This document shows, in pieces, positions 1 through 13,000 of a stretch of 64,000 nt of DNA. Within the stretch, counting starts at the first letter, position 1, and each line of letters opens with the position of its first letter. The position numbers and the translations under genes were made by a program. Source of the stretch: Luscinia megarhynchos (taxonomy: Eukaryota; Chordata; Aves; Passeriformes; Turdidae); NCBI GenBank assembly GCA_034336665.1, contig CM067576.1, positions 15,491,385 to 15,555,384 on the forward strand, written 5' to 3'. Under the pieces are notes generated by a model. The model had not been told where the DNA came from. It made no database searches and worked only from the letters and a program-made list of their open reading frames with translations.

Positions 1-3000
1 GGTGAAATTTATTTCTGTACACACAAGGCATAAACCTCCTCTGAATGCCACTTAGGCTCTGTTTTGGCACTGTGTGACACTTTGGCTTCCCTGGCTCCCA
101 GTAGCAGGGTGAGCCTTCCACTCAAATGTGAGATTTTGTCTGTGAGTATTGATGTACAATATCTTTAGTGACCATTACCTTTCTGCACAATAGCTCTGGA
201 CATTGCACTAAATGATAAAAACAGGGATTAGAGTCTTCAGAAATCTTAGCAAAAAAAATACAGATTAGCAGAAAGTGTGGTTTTTTTCAGTCAACCAAAG
301 GCAGTATCATCTGCTATGTTTGCCTTCCTCTTTGAAACTTATAGTTGAAAGTCCAGGGGTATAAAATTGTTGTTTATAGGCTAGAAACACGTAATAACAA
401 AGAGAGAGTATCTGTTAAAAAGAAAAGGCTGAGAAAGAGAGAAGAGTGACTTTCAGAGATGCTGGGCACAAAGGCAATGCCAGCCACACTTTCCTGAATG
501 CAGTGTCCTTCCATTTCTCTCACCCTTTCAACAGCCATGTCAAAGCAATGGGATTTGAAGACTTTGGACATTTGTCCAGAAATTCTGGATATTTCAGAGT
601 CTGGTTGTTCTTAGGTTCCAATACAGGATGTGGCCAGAAATGTGTATTCTGTCACCATCAGTTGCAGCCGGGTGGGGCAGTGACCCTGATCTCCTGGCAC
701 ACATTATCTGCTAATGGGCCATCTTTCAAACCAGCTGGGCAATCATCTTTATCTTTTCCACAACCCATCTTCCCTCCAGGAGATATCTCCTGTTAATGGC
801 CATTGAGTCCCAGTGCATGACTGATAAAATTACATCATCCCACTGGGAGATGCTCCACCCAGGGGGAGGAGCCAAGCATTTCCTACCTAGATAAAAACTG
901 AGATTTTGGACAAAAACTGAGATTTTTGACCTGATGACCTGCTGAAGGTTTCTGGGATGCCAGAGACCACACCTGACTTCCCCAGGATTGGGGATTCTTG
1001 CCTCTCCAGGTTGCCCTGGGAAAGCCAGGAGGATCACCTGCTGAAGCAAGAGTCTCTCAGGTGATCTTTTGTAGCAATGAGATCACACGGTCTGGGGAGC
1101 AGATGGGTCAGGTGCAGGCTGCAAAACAGATTGGAATCTGAAGAATTTCAGCTAATATTTACAGCCAGTGTTTACCCTTTGATAAGGAACAAATCCACAA
1201 ATTTGGACATGACATAATAGTGGTAGGTTGGTCAAGGTGTTTGCTTTGTGTTTTGCACACTTATTCTCTCCTGGAGAGCACTTGTGTACTGTGGTTTGAT
1301 CTAGATTAACAGCTGTGGGTTTCCCCTTCATTTTCATGTAGCCATTTGTATAAAAAGGACAATTACACAAAAAGATAGCTAGGAAGCTTTGAACTGTGCT
1401 TTTGTTTATTAAGGAGAATTCTCATTCTTGCTTCTGTGATGGAAAGATTGTATTGGTCACTTCAAGGGAACTCCACAAGTACACAAATTATTTCAGACTG
1501 TGTTATGTGCCAGGGGCCATTTCTCCTGGGTTGTTGAGGGCAAACCAGAGACTTGATAGAGAGAATAGCTGTGTTTCTGATGGGTGATGATTTATTTGGG
1601 CAAGCATTGTATGTAAGCGCAGGTGAGTTACAGATCAGTTATGGCACCTAGCAAACTCTAAATGAGGTCAAACAACACCAAACTAATTATAGTAAATCTT
1701 GCTCTTAAAAGATGGTTAAGTTGTTCACTGGCTGTGGTCTGGAGTCACTAGGTTTTCTCTGATTTCTTTTAAATCAGAGTTAATTTGCCAGACAAGGCTT
1801 TGACATACTGAGTTGGTTGCAAAGAATTCAAGATTGTGCAGTGCAGATCACCTTTCCTTAGAACAGAACAGGTTGATGTGGATGGAAGTTAAGTTAGCCT
1901 CTGTTTTTAACAACAAAAAAAACAACAAGCAGACAACTTTGGAACTTAATAGGTTGGTAGTGGCTTTTTTCTTCCTTGGGCACAGAGTGTATTCCTGTAT
2001 TCCTACACTGTTAATAGACTTCCCTTCATCTTTCAGTGGTTTTGGTTCTGATATACTTTAATTTAGCATTTTTCTTCTTGCTTTCAGTGGTGTACAATGC
2101 AAGTATTTCAAGCTGGTCTGGAATGGCACATTTTATTCCAGCCTTGCCAGAATATATCTGAGACCCAGAGACAGCACAGCCCATGAGGGAGCTCTGCTGC
2201 CTCCCCACTGAGAACAATAATGTCATTGTCCGTGTCAGTTGAGTTTTAACGACATTAATTATTTTCTCTTACATGGGAAAGAGAGGGTAGTTTCCACATA
2301 GTTCTTTGAACACATTGAGATAGTCTATTCTGCTGCCAGAGTTTAGGAAATACCCTCTTCAAAAGAAATAAGACACGTTTTCTCTAAGGTGTGTTTCAGT
2401 ATCAGTCAGAGGTTCTTACCACAGTCCTCTAAGATACTGAAATTGTATTTCCTGTTACTTCTGGTATCATCATAAAACCCTGCCAAAAATTCTTCTCTGT
2501 ATTGCCAGCTTCAGTGTAAATCCCAAGGAGGAGCTTGAAACAATGGGGGGAAAGGGATCTTGGGAATGGCTGGTGTAGGAAACCAGAGCAGTACTTCCAT
2601 TGATAGAGGTGAACTAAATCAGAACACTTACTTGGGTTCTACACATTGCTGTGAAAAGTTAGAGCTAAATTCTCACTGTAAATCAGGATGGCTCCATTAA
2701 CTTCCATGGAACTGTGCCAGCACATCCCAAAGACTTGGCTCAGCCTATTCACAGCATCATCAGTGAGCTGCTTGGAGAAGTTCCACTGGGAGAAAAATGT
2801 GATTAAAACAAGGAAGATAAGAAGGACAGAGCACTTTGCCTTCTGGATCTCTTGTGGAATGTGGCTCCTGTGGGTTGGATCCTGGTCAGCTCCAGGGACA
2901 GATGAGCTCCCCCAGCTCTGTGAGACCCAGAGATCTGCACGGCTCAGGATTCCAGGACACTCTGCCTGGGAAATGTAACTGAAGTAATGCACAGTGGCAC

Positions 3001-4288
3001 CCTCCCAGCCTGCAGTTAGTGTCATTGCAGTCATTCAACTGCTTTTTTTCCTCAGTGGTTTCAGAAAATCCAAGGTTTTCCTTTCACCAAGTACCTAAGG
3101 TTTATATTTCTTTAAATTCCTTAATGCACCATAGATGGGGAATGGCATCTCCATCCACTGGTGCTTTCTATTTCCTTTGTGGCCCTGTTATTCATGGAAA
3201 GACAGTGACATTTCACAAACTGTGTTTTAAATCATCTGTAAAGAGGGAGAGAACTCCAGACATCCTTGAGTTGCTTTCTTACTGAAATGTTAAAAAAACA
3301 AACACCCAAAAAATCCCTGAAAAAAACAGCAGGCAAATTAGCACTTTGTGATGTTAGGCTGTTTTCATTTCCCAGAAACTAGTTAATTTATTTGGTGTGC
3401 CCCACCAGTCCAAGTTTCATTTATAGATCAACTTGTGTATTTTGGCCCCTATCCATCTCTTCCTTTGGCTCAAAATGAATGATACCAGGGCTGTCTTTGA
3501 AACAAAGTAGAAATGTGATTTTTTTTTTTTAATGAAATGGAAACAACCCCCTGAAACCTCTAATTCTGCCATCTTTTTGAGGTCCCACCACACAAATATG
3601 ATATTGGGAATGGCAAATTAGTTGAGTTCAACCTTTATGAATAAATCAGACATGTGATATTCTGGAGGGATCTGGACACAGTTTGTGTCTCCTCAGCAGG
3701 CCTTTTACTGGAGCAGCTTATCAATGAAGCTTTTCAAGAGTGTTTACCTTTTTTTTTTTTAATAATTAATCAGTTTTTAGAGCTGGTTTAAATGAGAATT
3801 ACTAAACAAGGTTGCTGGTTAGCACCACTCTGGTGCCAGGTTCCTGCCTGGAGCACATCAGGGAGAGGCAGAGTTAGGGTCATGCTGTTGGTGTAAGAAT
3901 CTCCTGCTCATCTTCTCTTGGCCCATTGCTGCTTTTGGGGATCCATTTCTTGAACTAAACCTATGGGCATCATGCACAGCAATCAGAGAGGAACTGTCAG
4001 GTGCTGCTGACAAACACAGGCTGTTTTCCAGACTCTGCAAAAACTGTGTATTTGTCATACATGAGCTCTATGCCAGTGCTTTTTCCTAGTCCATTTGCAG
4101 GGGAGTTCTGAGCTGCAACCATAAATATTTGGCCATCTTTTAAAATTTGTGCCTTGGGACTGTGTCTCATAATGATGCTATGTCAGTCTCAAGCCACCTT
4201 TTTTAGGACTCTGGGGAAAGGTTTTCCAAGATGTGCCATGAGAATCCTCCCACTGAGTCTTTTTCACACATTTCTATTTCTTTTTTAG
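1..4288. other. Non-coding region 5' of SHROOM1 coding exon 1
   Basis: AT-rich sequence without a recognisable coding exon; the open frames here are short and resemble no family I know. It contains one LTR-derived segment (606-910) and short A/T homopolymers (near 3520 and 3750). The first SHROOM1 coding exon has a splice acceptor at 4287-4288, so one or more 5' UTR exons and the promoter probably lie here or further left, but I cannot place them. Confidence 0.6.
606..910 (+). mobile_element. Partial retroviral LTR, same family as the SEPTIN8 intronic LTRs
   Basis: This stretch is the inverted counterpart of parts of the LTRs at 50350-51072 and 58667-59381. Shared segments include the CACATTTCTGGCCACATCC-like block, the CACCCGGCTNCAAC-like block, and the GGAGGAGCCAAGC box followed by the TATA-like GATAAAAAC. 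Homology begins at a TG near 606 and stops just after the TATA-like motif. Beyond it an imperfect 19-bp tandem repeat (about 892-929) and unrelated sequence follow. It is either a truncated copy or a subfamily with a different 3' half. No retroviral coding sequence is seen. The family name was not determined. Confidence 0.7.
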
Positions 4289-4364
4289 GATCCTCTAGGT
4301 ATTATTGGAGTGTAACTGTAGAGAAAAGTATTCATTTCTAACAACTCACTGGAAACACTACAGC

Positions 4365-7074
4365 ATGACTTCAGCTGGGAATGAGATAGGAAGATGGACT
4401 CACAGGGAAGGTGGCAGAATTGGGAAGCTGGCAGAGCCTGTGGCCTCTCCTGAAAATGATCATCTTTTGTCAGTGAAGTCAATCAGCGGCATGGACCATC
4501 TCCTGCACCTCCCTGGGAAGGCAGACTCTGCTTACAGCTCCTTCTCAGGAGGGTCAAATGTTCCAGAGAACCTCACACCATCATGCCAAGGTGAAAACTG
4601 TGTGCTGCCAGAGCAGGTCACATACATGGACTTGGAATATGTAACAGGGATTTATCATCTCAGTGCTGCACACCCTGACCTCAGCTCCCCCCAGCCCTGT
4701 AAGGCATCAGGCCTGAGCACCCACAGCAGCTCTCACAGCACCAGTCTCACAGATGGCTGTGGAATTACTCCCACCCAAAGGACTTCAGCTCAGGAGCCTG
4801 CAGCCCTGGCAGCACCTGCACTGTCCCCTGCTCCCACAACTCAGCAGCCACCCCCCTAACATCACTGACAGACACTGGGAGAAGTCAGGAGAGAGGCAAG
4901 GCTCCATGGGGCACCCTGAGAGCAGTGTGCAGGCAGCTTCTGGTGTGCAGCACCAGCCAGCAGACAGGGATGAACCATGGAGACAACACTGGGATGCAGG
5001 TACAAAGCAAGGTGTGGGGCCTAATAGGGAAAGGACTCTGGAAAACAAGGGCCTTTCCTCTCACTTTACAAATAAAGTATCAAAAGTTCAGGCATTAAAG
5101 ACAGAGGAAAATGAAGAGTGGAGTCCATCACAACAACCTACAAAGAGCAGCAATCCACACATTTTCAGCAGACCTCGTTCACTCATTTTTCAAGAATATT
5201 TAAAGACTGACTCTGTGGCAAATGTCCCCAAAATACTTTCTGCTTATAATTCAGGTCATGCTAATAAAATTCCCAAAGAGACAAGCTCCAAATCCTATCA
5301 CCAAGCACATTCCAACCCCAGTGCTGTTAATGATACACAGGAAGTCAAACAGTGTCCCAGGGGAGTGTGTGAGCCAAGTGCCAGAGAAGCAGCTCTGCCA
5401 AGCCCTGGGCCAGGACCCAGCCAGAGGAAAGAGTCCTTGCTCTGTGTTCAGAGCCCACTCTGTGCTGAATGGCATTCAGACATGGGTCAGGATGTGTTTG
5501 AGGACAGTTCACAATTAAAATATATGGAGAATGCTCTTCTAAATAAAAATGCTCCCAGGAAGCTGAACAGTTATGCAGTCAAAAATCAGTGCTATGATTC
5601 TGAAGGAAAAATTCTGAGCAGTATTAGGGAACCAGTCCCAAATCAGCAAAGCAAAGTGCAGAGATCAGCATTGTCCTGCAGCTGCAATGCTGTGGAAGTG
5701 GAGGGATTGGATCAGGGAAGGAAGCAGTGCTGTGATGGCACAAGCCAAATGGCCTTGTTCAGACCAAAGGAAGATTCCACATCTCAGTCATTATGTGAAA
5801 ACCAGAAAGAAAACCAGGGTAACAACAGCAGTCCTGATCTCAGCATGTGTCTGGAAGAAGAGAAACCTCTTGTTCAGAAACACCAGCCTGCATTTCAAAC
5901 ACAGCTCTTCAGAAAGCTTCAGGAGGACCATGCTGGTGAACAAATAACCAGGCAGGCAACTCCCATGCTTTACTACCTTTCTGCAGGGAAAACCACCAGT
6001 GTCCGACACCCCAGCAAGGACTCAAGGAGCTCACCAAAGGAAATCCCATCAAGGAGCTACACTGCCTCAGCACAGTGTCCAGAGATACAAAGGGAAGGGC
6101 ATCAGCTTCAGAGAAGCAGCTACCACCATCAGCACAGTGCTACTGATCTGCTCCAGAACAAAGATCTCATTTTTAGGAGTCCTGCGTCACCCACAGAAGA
6201 GAGTTTCCAGAATTACTATATAGAGAAACTTAAAGTGGCTCAGAAAAAGGTTCTCAAAGAAACCTCCTTTAAAAGAAAAGACTTACAGATGAGCTTGCCT
6301 GTCAGACTGAGACAGAAATCCTCTAAAAGGCCATCAGTTGAACACCTTCGGTCTTTCTCGTTATCCAGTGCAAGCAAGGATACCAAACCTGCTCCTTGCT
6401 CCCCTTCTCATCTGGAATCCTTGGAAAGTTTCAATAGAAATGAAGAAACACAGAGGCCACAAAAAGATCAAGCAGGGGGAAGGAAAACTGTAACCCAAGA
6501 GAAGGAGAAACTGTACTACTCTGAGCCTGAGAAGCTCCATCACCTAATGGATAAGGAAGTGTCATGGAGTCAAGTTAGGGTTGAAATCTCTGAGCAAGAT
6601 GCAGTGGCATCCAGGAGAAGGGGTCTGGAGAACAGAGGAAGGGCATTTTCCAGTTCAAGTGTCTCCAGGACAGAGCTGAAACAAATCCAGCACAGTGCGC
6701 TGATCAAATACATGGAACGAAAGATCAGCCAAAGACCAGGTAGCTCACAACACCTCCCCCTGCATAAGCCACCCCTGCAGAAGAGGCTGTCAAATCCCAA
6801 AGGGCCTTCTGGCCAGATTTCCAACCCAAATGGGAGCAGCAAGATGCAAAATGATGAGGTTTTCTGCCAACTTCTCTCTGAACAAAAATCACCAGATATT
6901 TTTCCTCCCTTGCCTTTTGCTCCCCCACTGAACGTGACCAGCAGGTGCAATCCCAAGGGAGGGGATGGGAGCTGTGCCAGCAAGTGTCCATCAGCTGAAA
7001 GTCTCCCCCAGGCAGGTGGTTCTGCATCTGGGACAGCTCCTGAGAGACCAAAATCCAGTCCTACTTCTACACAG
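4365..7074 (+). CDS. SHROOM1: SHROOM1 coding exon 1 (large exon, frameshifted)
   Basis: The acceptor is a T-rich tract ending in AG at 4287-4288, and the donor is CAG|GTAAGA at 7075. The first frame runs from 4365 to a TAA at 4857-4859, directly after a C6 run. The second frame is open through the overlap and continues to the donor. The first frame carries the ADSAYSSFS and MDLEYV motifs; the second carries the RQATP and ASD1-like motifs. The human protein has both sets in the same order, so they are one exon split by a +1 shift. Ser/Pro/Gln-rich linker sequence joins the motifs, as is usual for this family. Confidence 0.88.
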
Positions 7075-10000
7075 GTAAGAAACCAGTACCTAAAGGGGGC
7101 ATAAGGAAAGTCAGGAGGGTCTCTGGCACTTGGAAGATGCATTTGCAGAGAACACGTGTTGTGTGCAGGAGGAGGCTATTTGTGCTCCAGCAGTCATTAC
7201 TGTTAATGACAGCAACTTCATTAGAGCCTTATCCCAAAAAATATCATTATAGGAAGATATAGAGCATTTATGAAATAGGAATTTCATAAACGACCAACCT
7301 TTCTTGGCTCCTGAATTTGAAAGGCAGTAGCTGTCAATATTGTTGAGGAGAATAAAGAAGATAAAGGGCCAAAAAAATAAATAGTTTAACATACCACTAA
7401 AATTACCCTAATGAAGAGACTGATCAACTCCCACCAATGCTGAATTTCTGAATTGTTATGAGAGGAGAGGTATCTTTTGTTGACAGCTGTTCTTTTGGTT
7501 TTCTAGGGGGAAAGAAATGGATGCTACCTAGGAAGAGCATAAAAGCAATTTAATTAATTAAAAAAGAGGTAGACGAAAACACCCCCAAAGATTTAAAAAA
7601 AAACAATGAACAAAACCCGAACCTTTCCCCCTAGAAAAAACAACAGCAACCAAACAAAAAAACACCCAACAAAACAAACCACAAACAAACAAAAAAGCAC
7701 AAACCTCGGTGAACCTACTTGGAGATCTACCATCAGTTTCCCTTTTTGGGGATAACAAATATGGGAGTAAAATTTAGCAGCTGTCTCTCCTGAAATGCTG
7801 GTTGTCCCAGTGCTGTTTTCCCTTCCAGGAGCCATGCAGATGTGCCAGAGGTGCAGCAGCACCGTGCTGGAGCTGCGGGAGCTGCCCCGGGTAAGGCTGT
7901 GCCGTGTCCCCAGCGTGGCACCCTCCTTCTCCCGGGGAATCCTTCCTTGTCCATACGGGAATATTCGCCCGGTGCTGGCTGGGTCACTCTTTAAAATCGT
8001 TAAGGGGGAAGTGGCAGGTCCCTGAGCAGCTGTCCCTGCACAGCCCCGTCACATCCCTGGGATCACAGCTCCCTCACCCGAGCTCAGGAGAAAACAGCAT
8101 TTCCAGCAGCTCGGGTATGCCCTGCCCTGGAGGATATGTGTGATCAGGACCGGTGCAATAGGGGATTTGTGTGTGGTTTCTAAAAGGAAAAAAAAACAAC
8201 TGTGCTGTTTACACATCAGCAGCTAGGAAATTTGTGTTTTAACTCTCCATAGTTGCTTTGCTCCTCAAGGAGCATCAAGGGAGATAAACATCTGAACGCT
8301 GTCTCAGCAAGGCAGTGATGCTGAACTCTTTTGTAGTAAAAGAATTTCCACTCTTTGAAAAATATCCCAGTGGTTTCTGGAGACTTGAACGGCTTATGGG
8401 AAAAAAATGAAATTTTTTCTTAAATTGCCTAGTTTAGCGGGTTAGCATAAAAGTTAACTGAAAGTTCTAGACAGAACCATTACATCAGAAACATTTGATC
8501 ACAGCTCTTAAACAGTCTGGGAGAATATCTGTTACAGAGGGAATGTCTCAAATAAAAGGAGCTGTCTTCTTCCTTACAGCTTCCATGATGCTGAGAAAGA
8601 TGGGATCCAAGCATCACGAACATAATGACACAACTGGATGTGTGTGTGGCCAGGATAAAAAGGAGCAGACTCCTGAAACTTCTGTTCCTGTCCCAAGGAG
8701 TGGAAGCAAGGAGAGCACTGGAGTGGAGGAGGAATACAGAGCTCAGTCTCTGCCTGGGGATGCTGCACTCACATGCCCAGAGCAGCCTGCACCTCCTCCA
8801 GAGCAGGGAGACACAAATCCTGCCGAAGGTTTACCTGCCCAGGAAACATCCATGCACAGCAGCCGTGATGATGCTCCCCTGGGGAGAGAGACACACCTGC
8901 CCACAAGGAGGCTGCAGTCCTCTGAGGACCAGCAATACCAGGAGCTTGCTATGGAGATCATTGCCAAAGACAGCTCTCTGGTGGATGTTCTCATGCCTGA
9001 TCCTCTTAGAAAAACTGCTTTGGACCTGATGGAGGGTTTGTTTCCTCTTAACATTTCCATGCTGGATAAATCACGCAGGAAAAGGGGAAAGGTACAGACT
9101 GTGCAGGAGAATGAGTAAGTAGACAAAACAAATTGTCCAGCACTTTGATCCATTTTAATGTATAGATACTGTACATACTGTAGTAAGAGGAACTTGAGCA
9201 CGCTGTTTTATTTTTGTTTGATTAGAAAAACATACCGTTTTCTGATTTACATACCAAGAAATGCCTGAGGCTAAGTGTATATGATGGAAGAAAAGTGGTT
9301 CTGTGGTTCCTTATTAAAGGGACTCTGACAGACCTAGACTGCAAATCTTTTGCTCTATAATTTCTAAAAAATCAGAAGATCTGTAGTGAGAAGAGAGGAG
9401 AGTGATCCTGAAGTCAAAATGGATAAAACCAGTAATTCAGTGTTTGTGAAAAAAAGCTGTAAGTGCTTGCTACAGGTATTTATTTTCTGTTCCAATAGCA
9501 GGAAAAGTCGTGGAGATGGACCAGAAGAATGTCTGAAATCTGAACAAGAAACCAAGCAAAGAAACAAAGATCCTGTCTATATGGCAAACCAAGTCCTGAA
9601 GAGGAACAGAGACAGCACAAACAAGCTAGATGACATCACATCTAAGAAAGTATGTAGATGGCCATCACAGGAACCACTGTTTCTCCATCATGACAAAGAA
9701 ATTCCTATTAATGTCATTATTACTATGGATATTTTTATCCCAATAATATTTCACAAATAACTGAATCAGTTTTTGCCAGTGGTCAAAGTCCTGGCAAAGT
9801 GGCACATTGATCATAAAATGGTAACATTTTCCTGCCTGATTTGACTCAGATCTCTCATCATTAAAGGTTTCCTCGCACAGCCAGCTCCTATGCAGAGCAG
9901 CAAACTCCCAATTTAACACTCAAATCTAATCTCGAAATCTGTAAAATAAATTAGAACTGGCAGCCTAAATAAGAAATATTCTTTTCTCTGAGTGTTGGCA

Positions 10001-13000
10001 GCAGCTTCTGCACATTCCAGTGTCCAATTAATTCCATACCTGCAGAGAATGGGGGACACAGCTGGACAGTAGGAGAGGTATGGAGCTTGGAAGGGTGATA
10101 TGTAGCTGTGCAGAGTTAGGTGGGCTTTTTTCCCTGGCCATGCTCCATCTCAGGTAATGGCAATCTGCCTTGCTGAAGCTCTTCCTGCTTGCACATTACC
10201 TGCTGTCTTACTGCTGCTCCTGTTCATGGTGCATTGGCAAATTTCCACAGAAGCTGGTGGTGTGCTCCTGCTCAAGTCTTGAGGCCTTTATCCATATAAT
10301 TTGCCTATGAAACAGCCTCCTCTGATCACTTTTCCTACCCAGGCACCATGGCCTGCTTGAATTGCCTGTGGAACTGACTTTTTCTGTCATATCATAAATG
10401 AAATTCCAGTCAGTTCTTCCAAAGTTTGGTACAGAGCTGGGATTTCCTGCTCATGTCTTAGAAGAACAACTCTGTGTAATCATGTTGTAAGCTTTATTGC
10501 AGTTCCCTTCTGACTGATGGGAAGCTCTCTGAGCCAGAGAACATATCACCAGCTAAAGTGATTACCAGTAATTTGCTTTTCAGAGTTTGAGAATTAAGTA
10601 CAGCTTAGAAAATATTGGCTGCTTTTTTCCCCCTTTTTTTCTTTCCTGTAGCTTAAAATCATTTTAAAAGTCAAAAACTCAGCAAAGACAATGTGAAGAA
10701 AATCCATTCTCTAGAACTGATGTAGATTTTCTTCGGCAATAACAATTTCTGTGATTTTTTTTTCCCTTTTTGCAGCTGGAGCTCATGGCCAGTCTGGAGT
10801 GCAGGCTGCAGGCACTGTGGGAGGAGCAGGAGCTGGTTCTCTCAGAAGTCAGGGAATGTGGCAGGTGGGGCGAGGAGCTGGAGCTCAGGGTGCGGGAGCT
10901 CTGCACGCCCAGCGAGTTCCAGCGCTACACCACGTTCCTTGGGGACCTGGAGAAGGTGCTGAGCCTCCTGCTCTGCCTGTCCAGCCGCCTGGCCCGCGTC
11001 CAGAACGCCATCAGCAGGATGGATGGCAGCACAGGGGCTGAGGAGAAGGTGAGCTGTGATGGTACTGAACAAATTTGGGCCACAATAGACGTGTCTGAAT
11101 AAACCCAAGCCTTACTCTGTATGGTGTGCACCAGCCAAACTGTATCTAGCTGCTTTTCTCCATGTTGCTTTTTCTGCATATTTTACTGTTCTTTCACACA
11201 CTTAGCTGTTTTCTGTATATTTCTTAGTTTAGACCAGTGTTTGTAACTATTGCACAAAATGAACCATTTTTAAGTGTTTTTTGACAACTTGTTGAAACCC
11301 TTCAAATCTGCTGGAACATAAACTGTGCTAAACCAGAAGAAAAACAAAATACCAAAATTAAAAGACTCAAAATAAGAGTGGACAGCAAAGCTTTAAACAA
11401 CCACCAATCATCACCTTTGAAAAACTCGTACAAAGAGTGTAAACAGCATAAAACCACCAATCAAAAAATGATTTTAAATAATATTTCACTAAATGGGTTT
11501 GTCCTAGCAAGCAGGAAGGTGTGGTCATAACTTGAGATAAAACTCACTGTAGTTTAATTCAACTAGCCAGCTTTGATGGAAAAAAATGAGGAATTGTCTC
11601 ATGTCACCAGGAAATCATTTCAACTCTTGGAAAGTCTCATTTTTTTCTGAAGAAGAAAACCTAAATTTATCCCAGGAATTATGCTTCCCTGCTGTCCTTA
11701 TTGCTCTTAGACATGCTTTTTATTTAACACAATACCTGCTGTTATCTCTCATTTGGAAATTGGAAAAGCATAGAGTTGGAATAACTGCAATTTTCTGGAG
11801 CTGTGTTGCTGCTGAGCTTTATCTCTAGAGGTCCAGCATAGTTCACACACAGAATAGCACTAAAAAGGTCCTTCCATGCAGTGTGACATGGAGAGCCAGG
11901 ATTCACCTCTTCCAAAATGTCAGTTGTATTAATGTGAATCATTTTAAACACTTCTGCTTTATGGTAGGCAGGGAGGGTGTTCTTTCTCTAGTATTGCATT
12001 TACACTCTTCATAGGAAACACATTTAAATAATTTATTCAAATATTTGAACAAAATGCCTAATAAAGACTTGGTTAAGTGCCAACATTTTTAACAATCGTC
12101 TCCCACTAACTGCACTTGCCCTCATGTCAGCAAAACCAGCAGTCTCAATCTTTGACTCCATTTTTAGGGTGTCAGTAATGACCTTTGCTCTGTGCCCTAT
12201 TTGTGGACACTGTCCTGAAACAGGACATTTTCCAGCAGTGTAATCCCTATAAAAATTATTACAGCTGAATGAGAATTAGCTAAAGGTGCAAGGTGTAAAA
12301 GTCCTTAGAACAAAGCCCAGGTCTTTAAAAGAAACTTTTGATGAACATTTACTGTCTGCATCACAGTTGTTTTATCATGCTGATGCCTTTTCATGGTCTT
12401 AAAAAATTGAGAGCCAGACACAGTTACGGGATAAAGGGTTTTTACCTTAGTATTTAATACAGATCTTTATGGTGCACCACGTTGCTAAGGTGGAACACCC
12501 CAAAATGCACACACATGGTAGATTGTGTATACAATTTATAGAAATTAATTTATTAATTTTTACAAATTAGCATATCTAACAAAGATGCCCCAATGGATGA
12601 ATGGTGTGATCTCCCCTCATCCCAAGGAATTCCTCCCTGAGTGGGTTAAATCTTAATTTACAAGGTATCTTCTTGGTTTCTTAAGACAGCTTAGAGCTTT
12701 CTGGCCTCTAGGGTGTTTGGTCCCTTAACAGAAAACTAGGACTATGCTAAGTTATTAGACTTAAGAAATTACAAATATGCATGCTAAGAGTACTGAGGAT
12801 ATATAAAAGCTATATAAAAGGTATATAAAATAAAAGGCAAAAAATAATCTTTTAATAGAAGCCACTCTATCTTTTTAATATATCAGTGACACTCTGGCCA
12901 CATGCAATACCCAAAACACAAAGATATGTGCCTTTAAAATTACCAGAATGTTAAGTATATTGATTTTTTTCATGAAGGCAACATAGGAGAAGTGAGCTTT

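Larger units (their letters stand above)
7075..8599 (+). other. SHROOM1: SHROOM1 intron 1
   Basis: The intron is bounded by a strong GTAAGA donor. It contains an A-rich stretch at about 7595-7705 and a small GC-richer segment with splice-like borders (7829-7890). Two acceptors compete at the right end. AG at 8578-8579 has a good pyrimidine tract but the wrong phase. AG at 8598-8599 has a weaker tract but keeps phase with exon 1. Confidence 0.55.
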
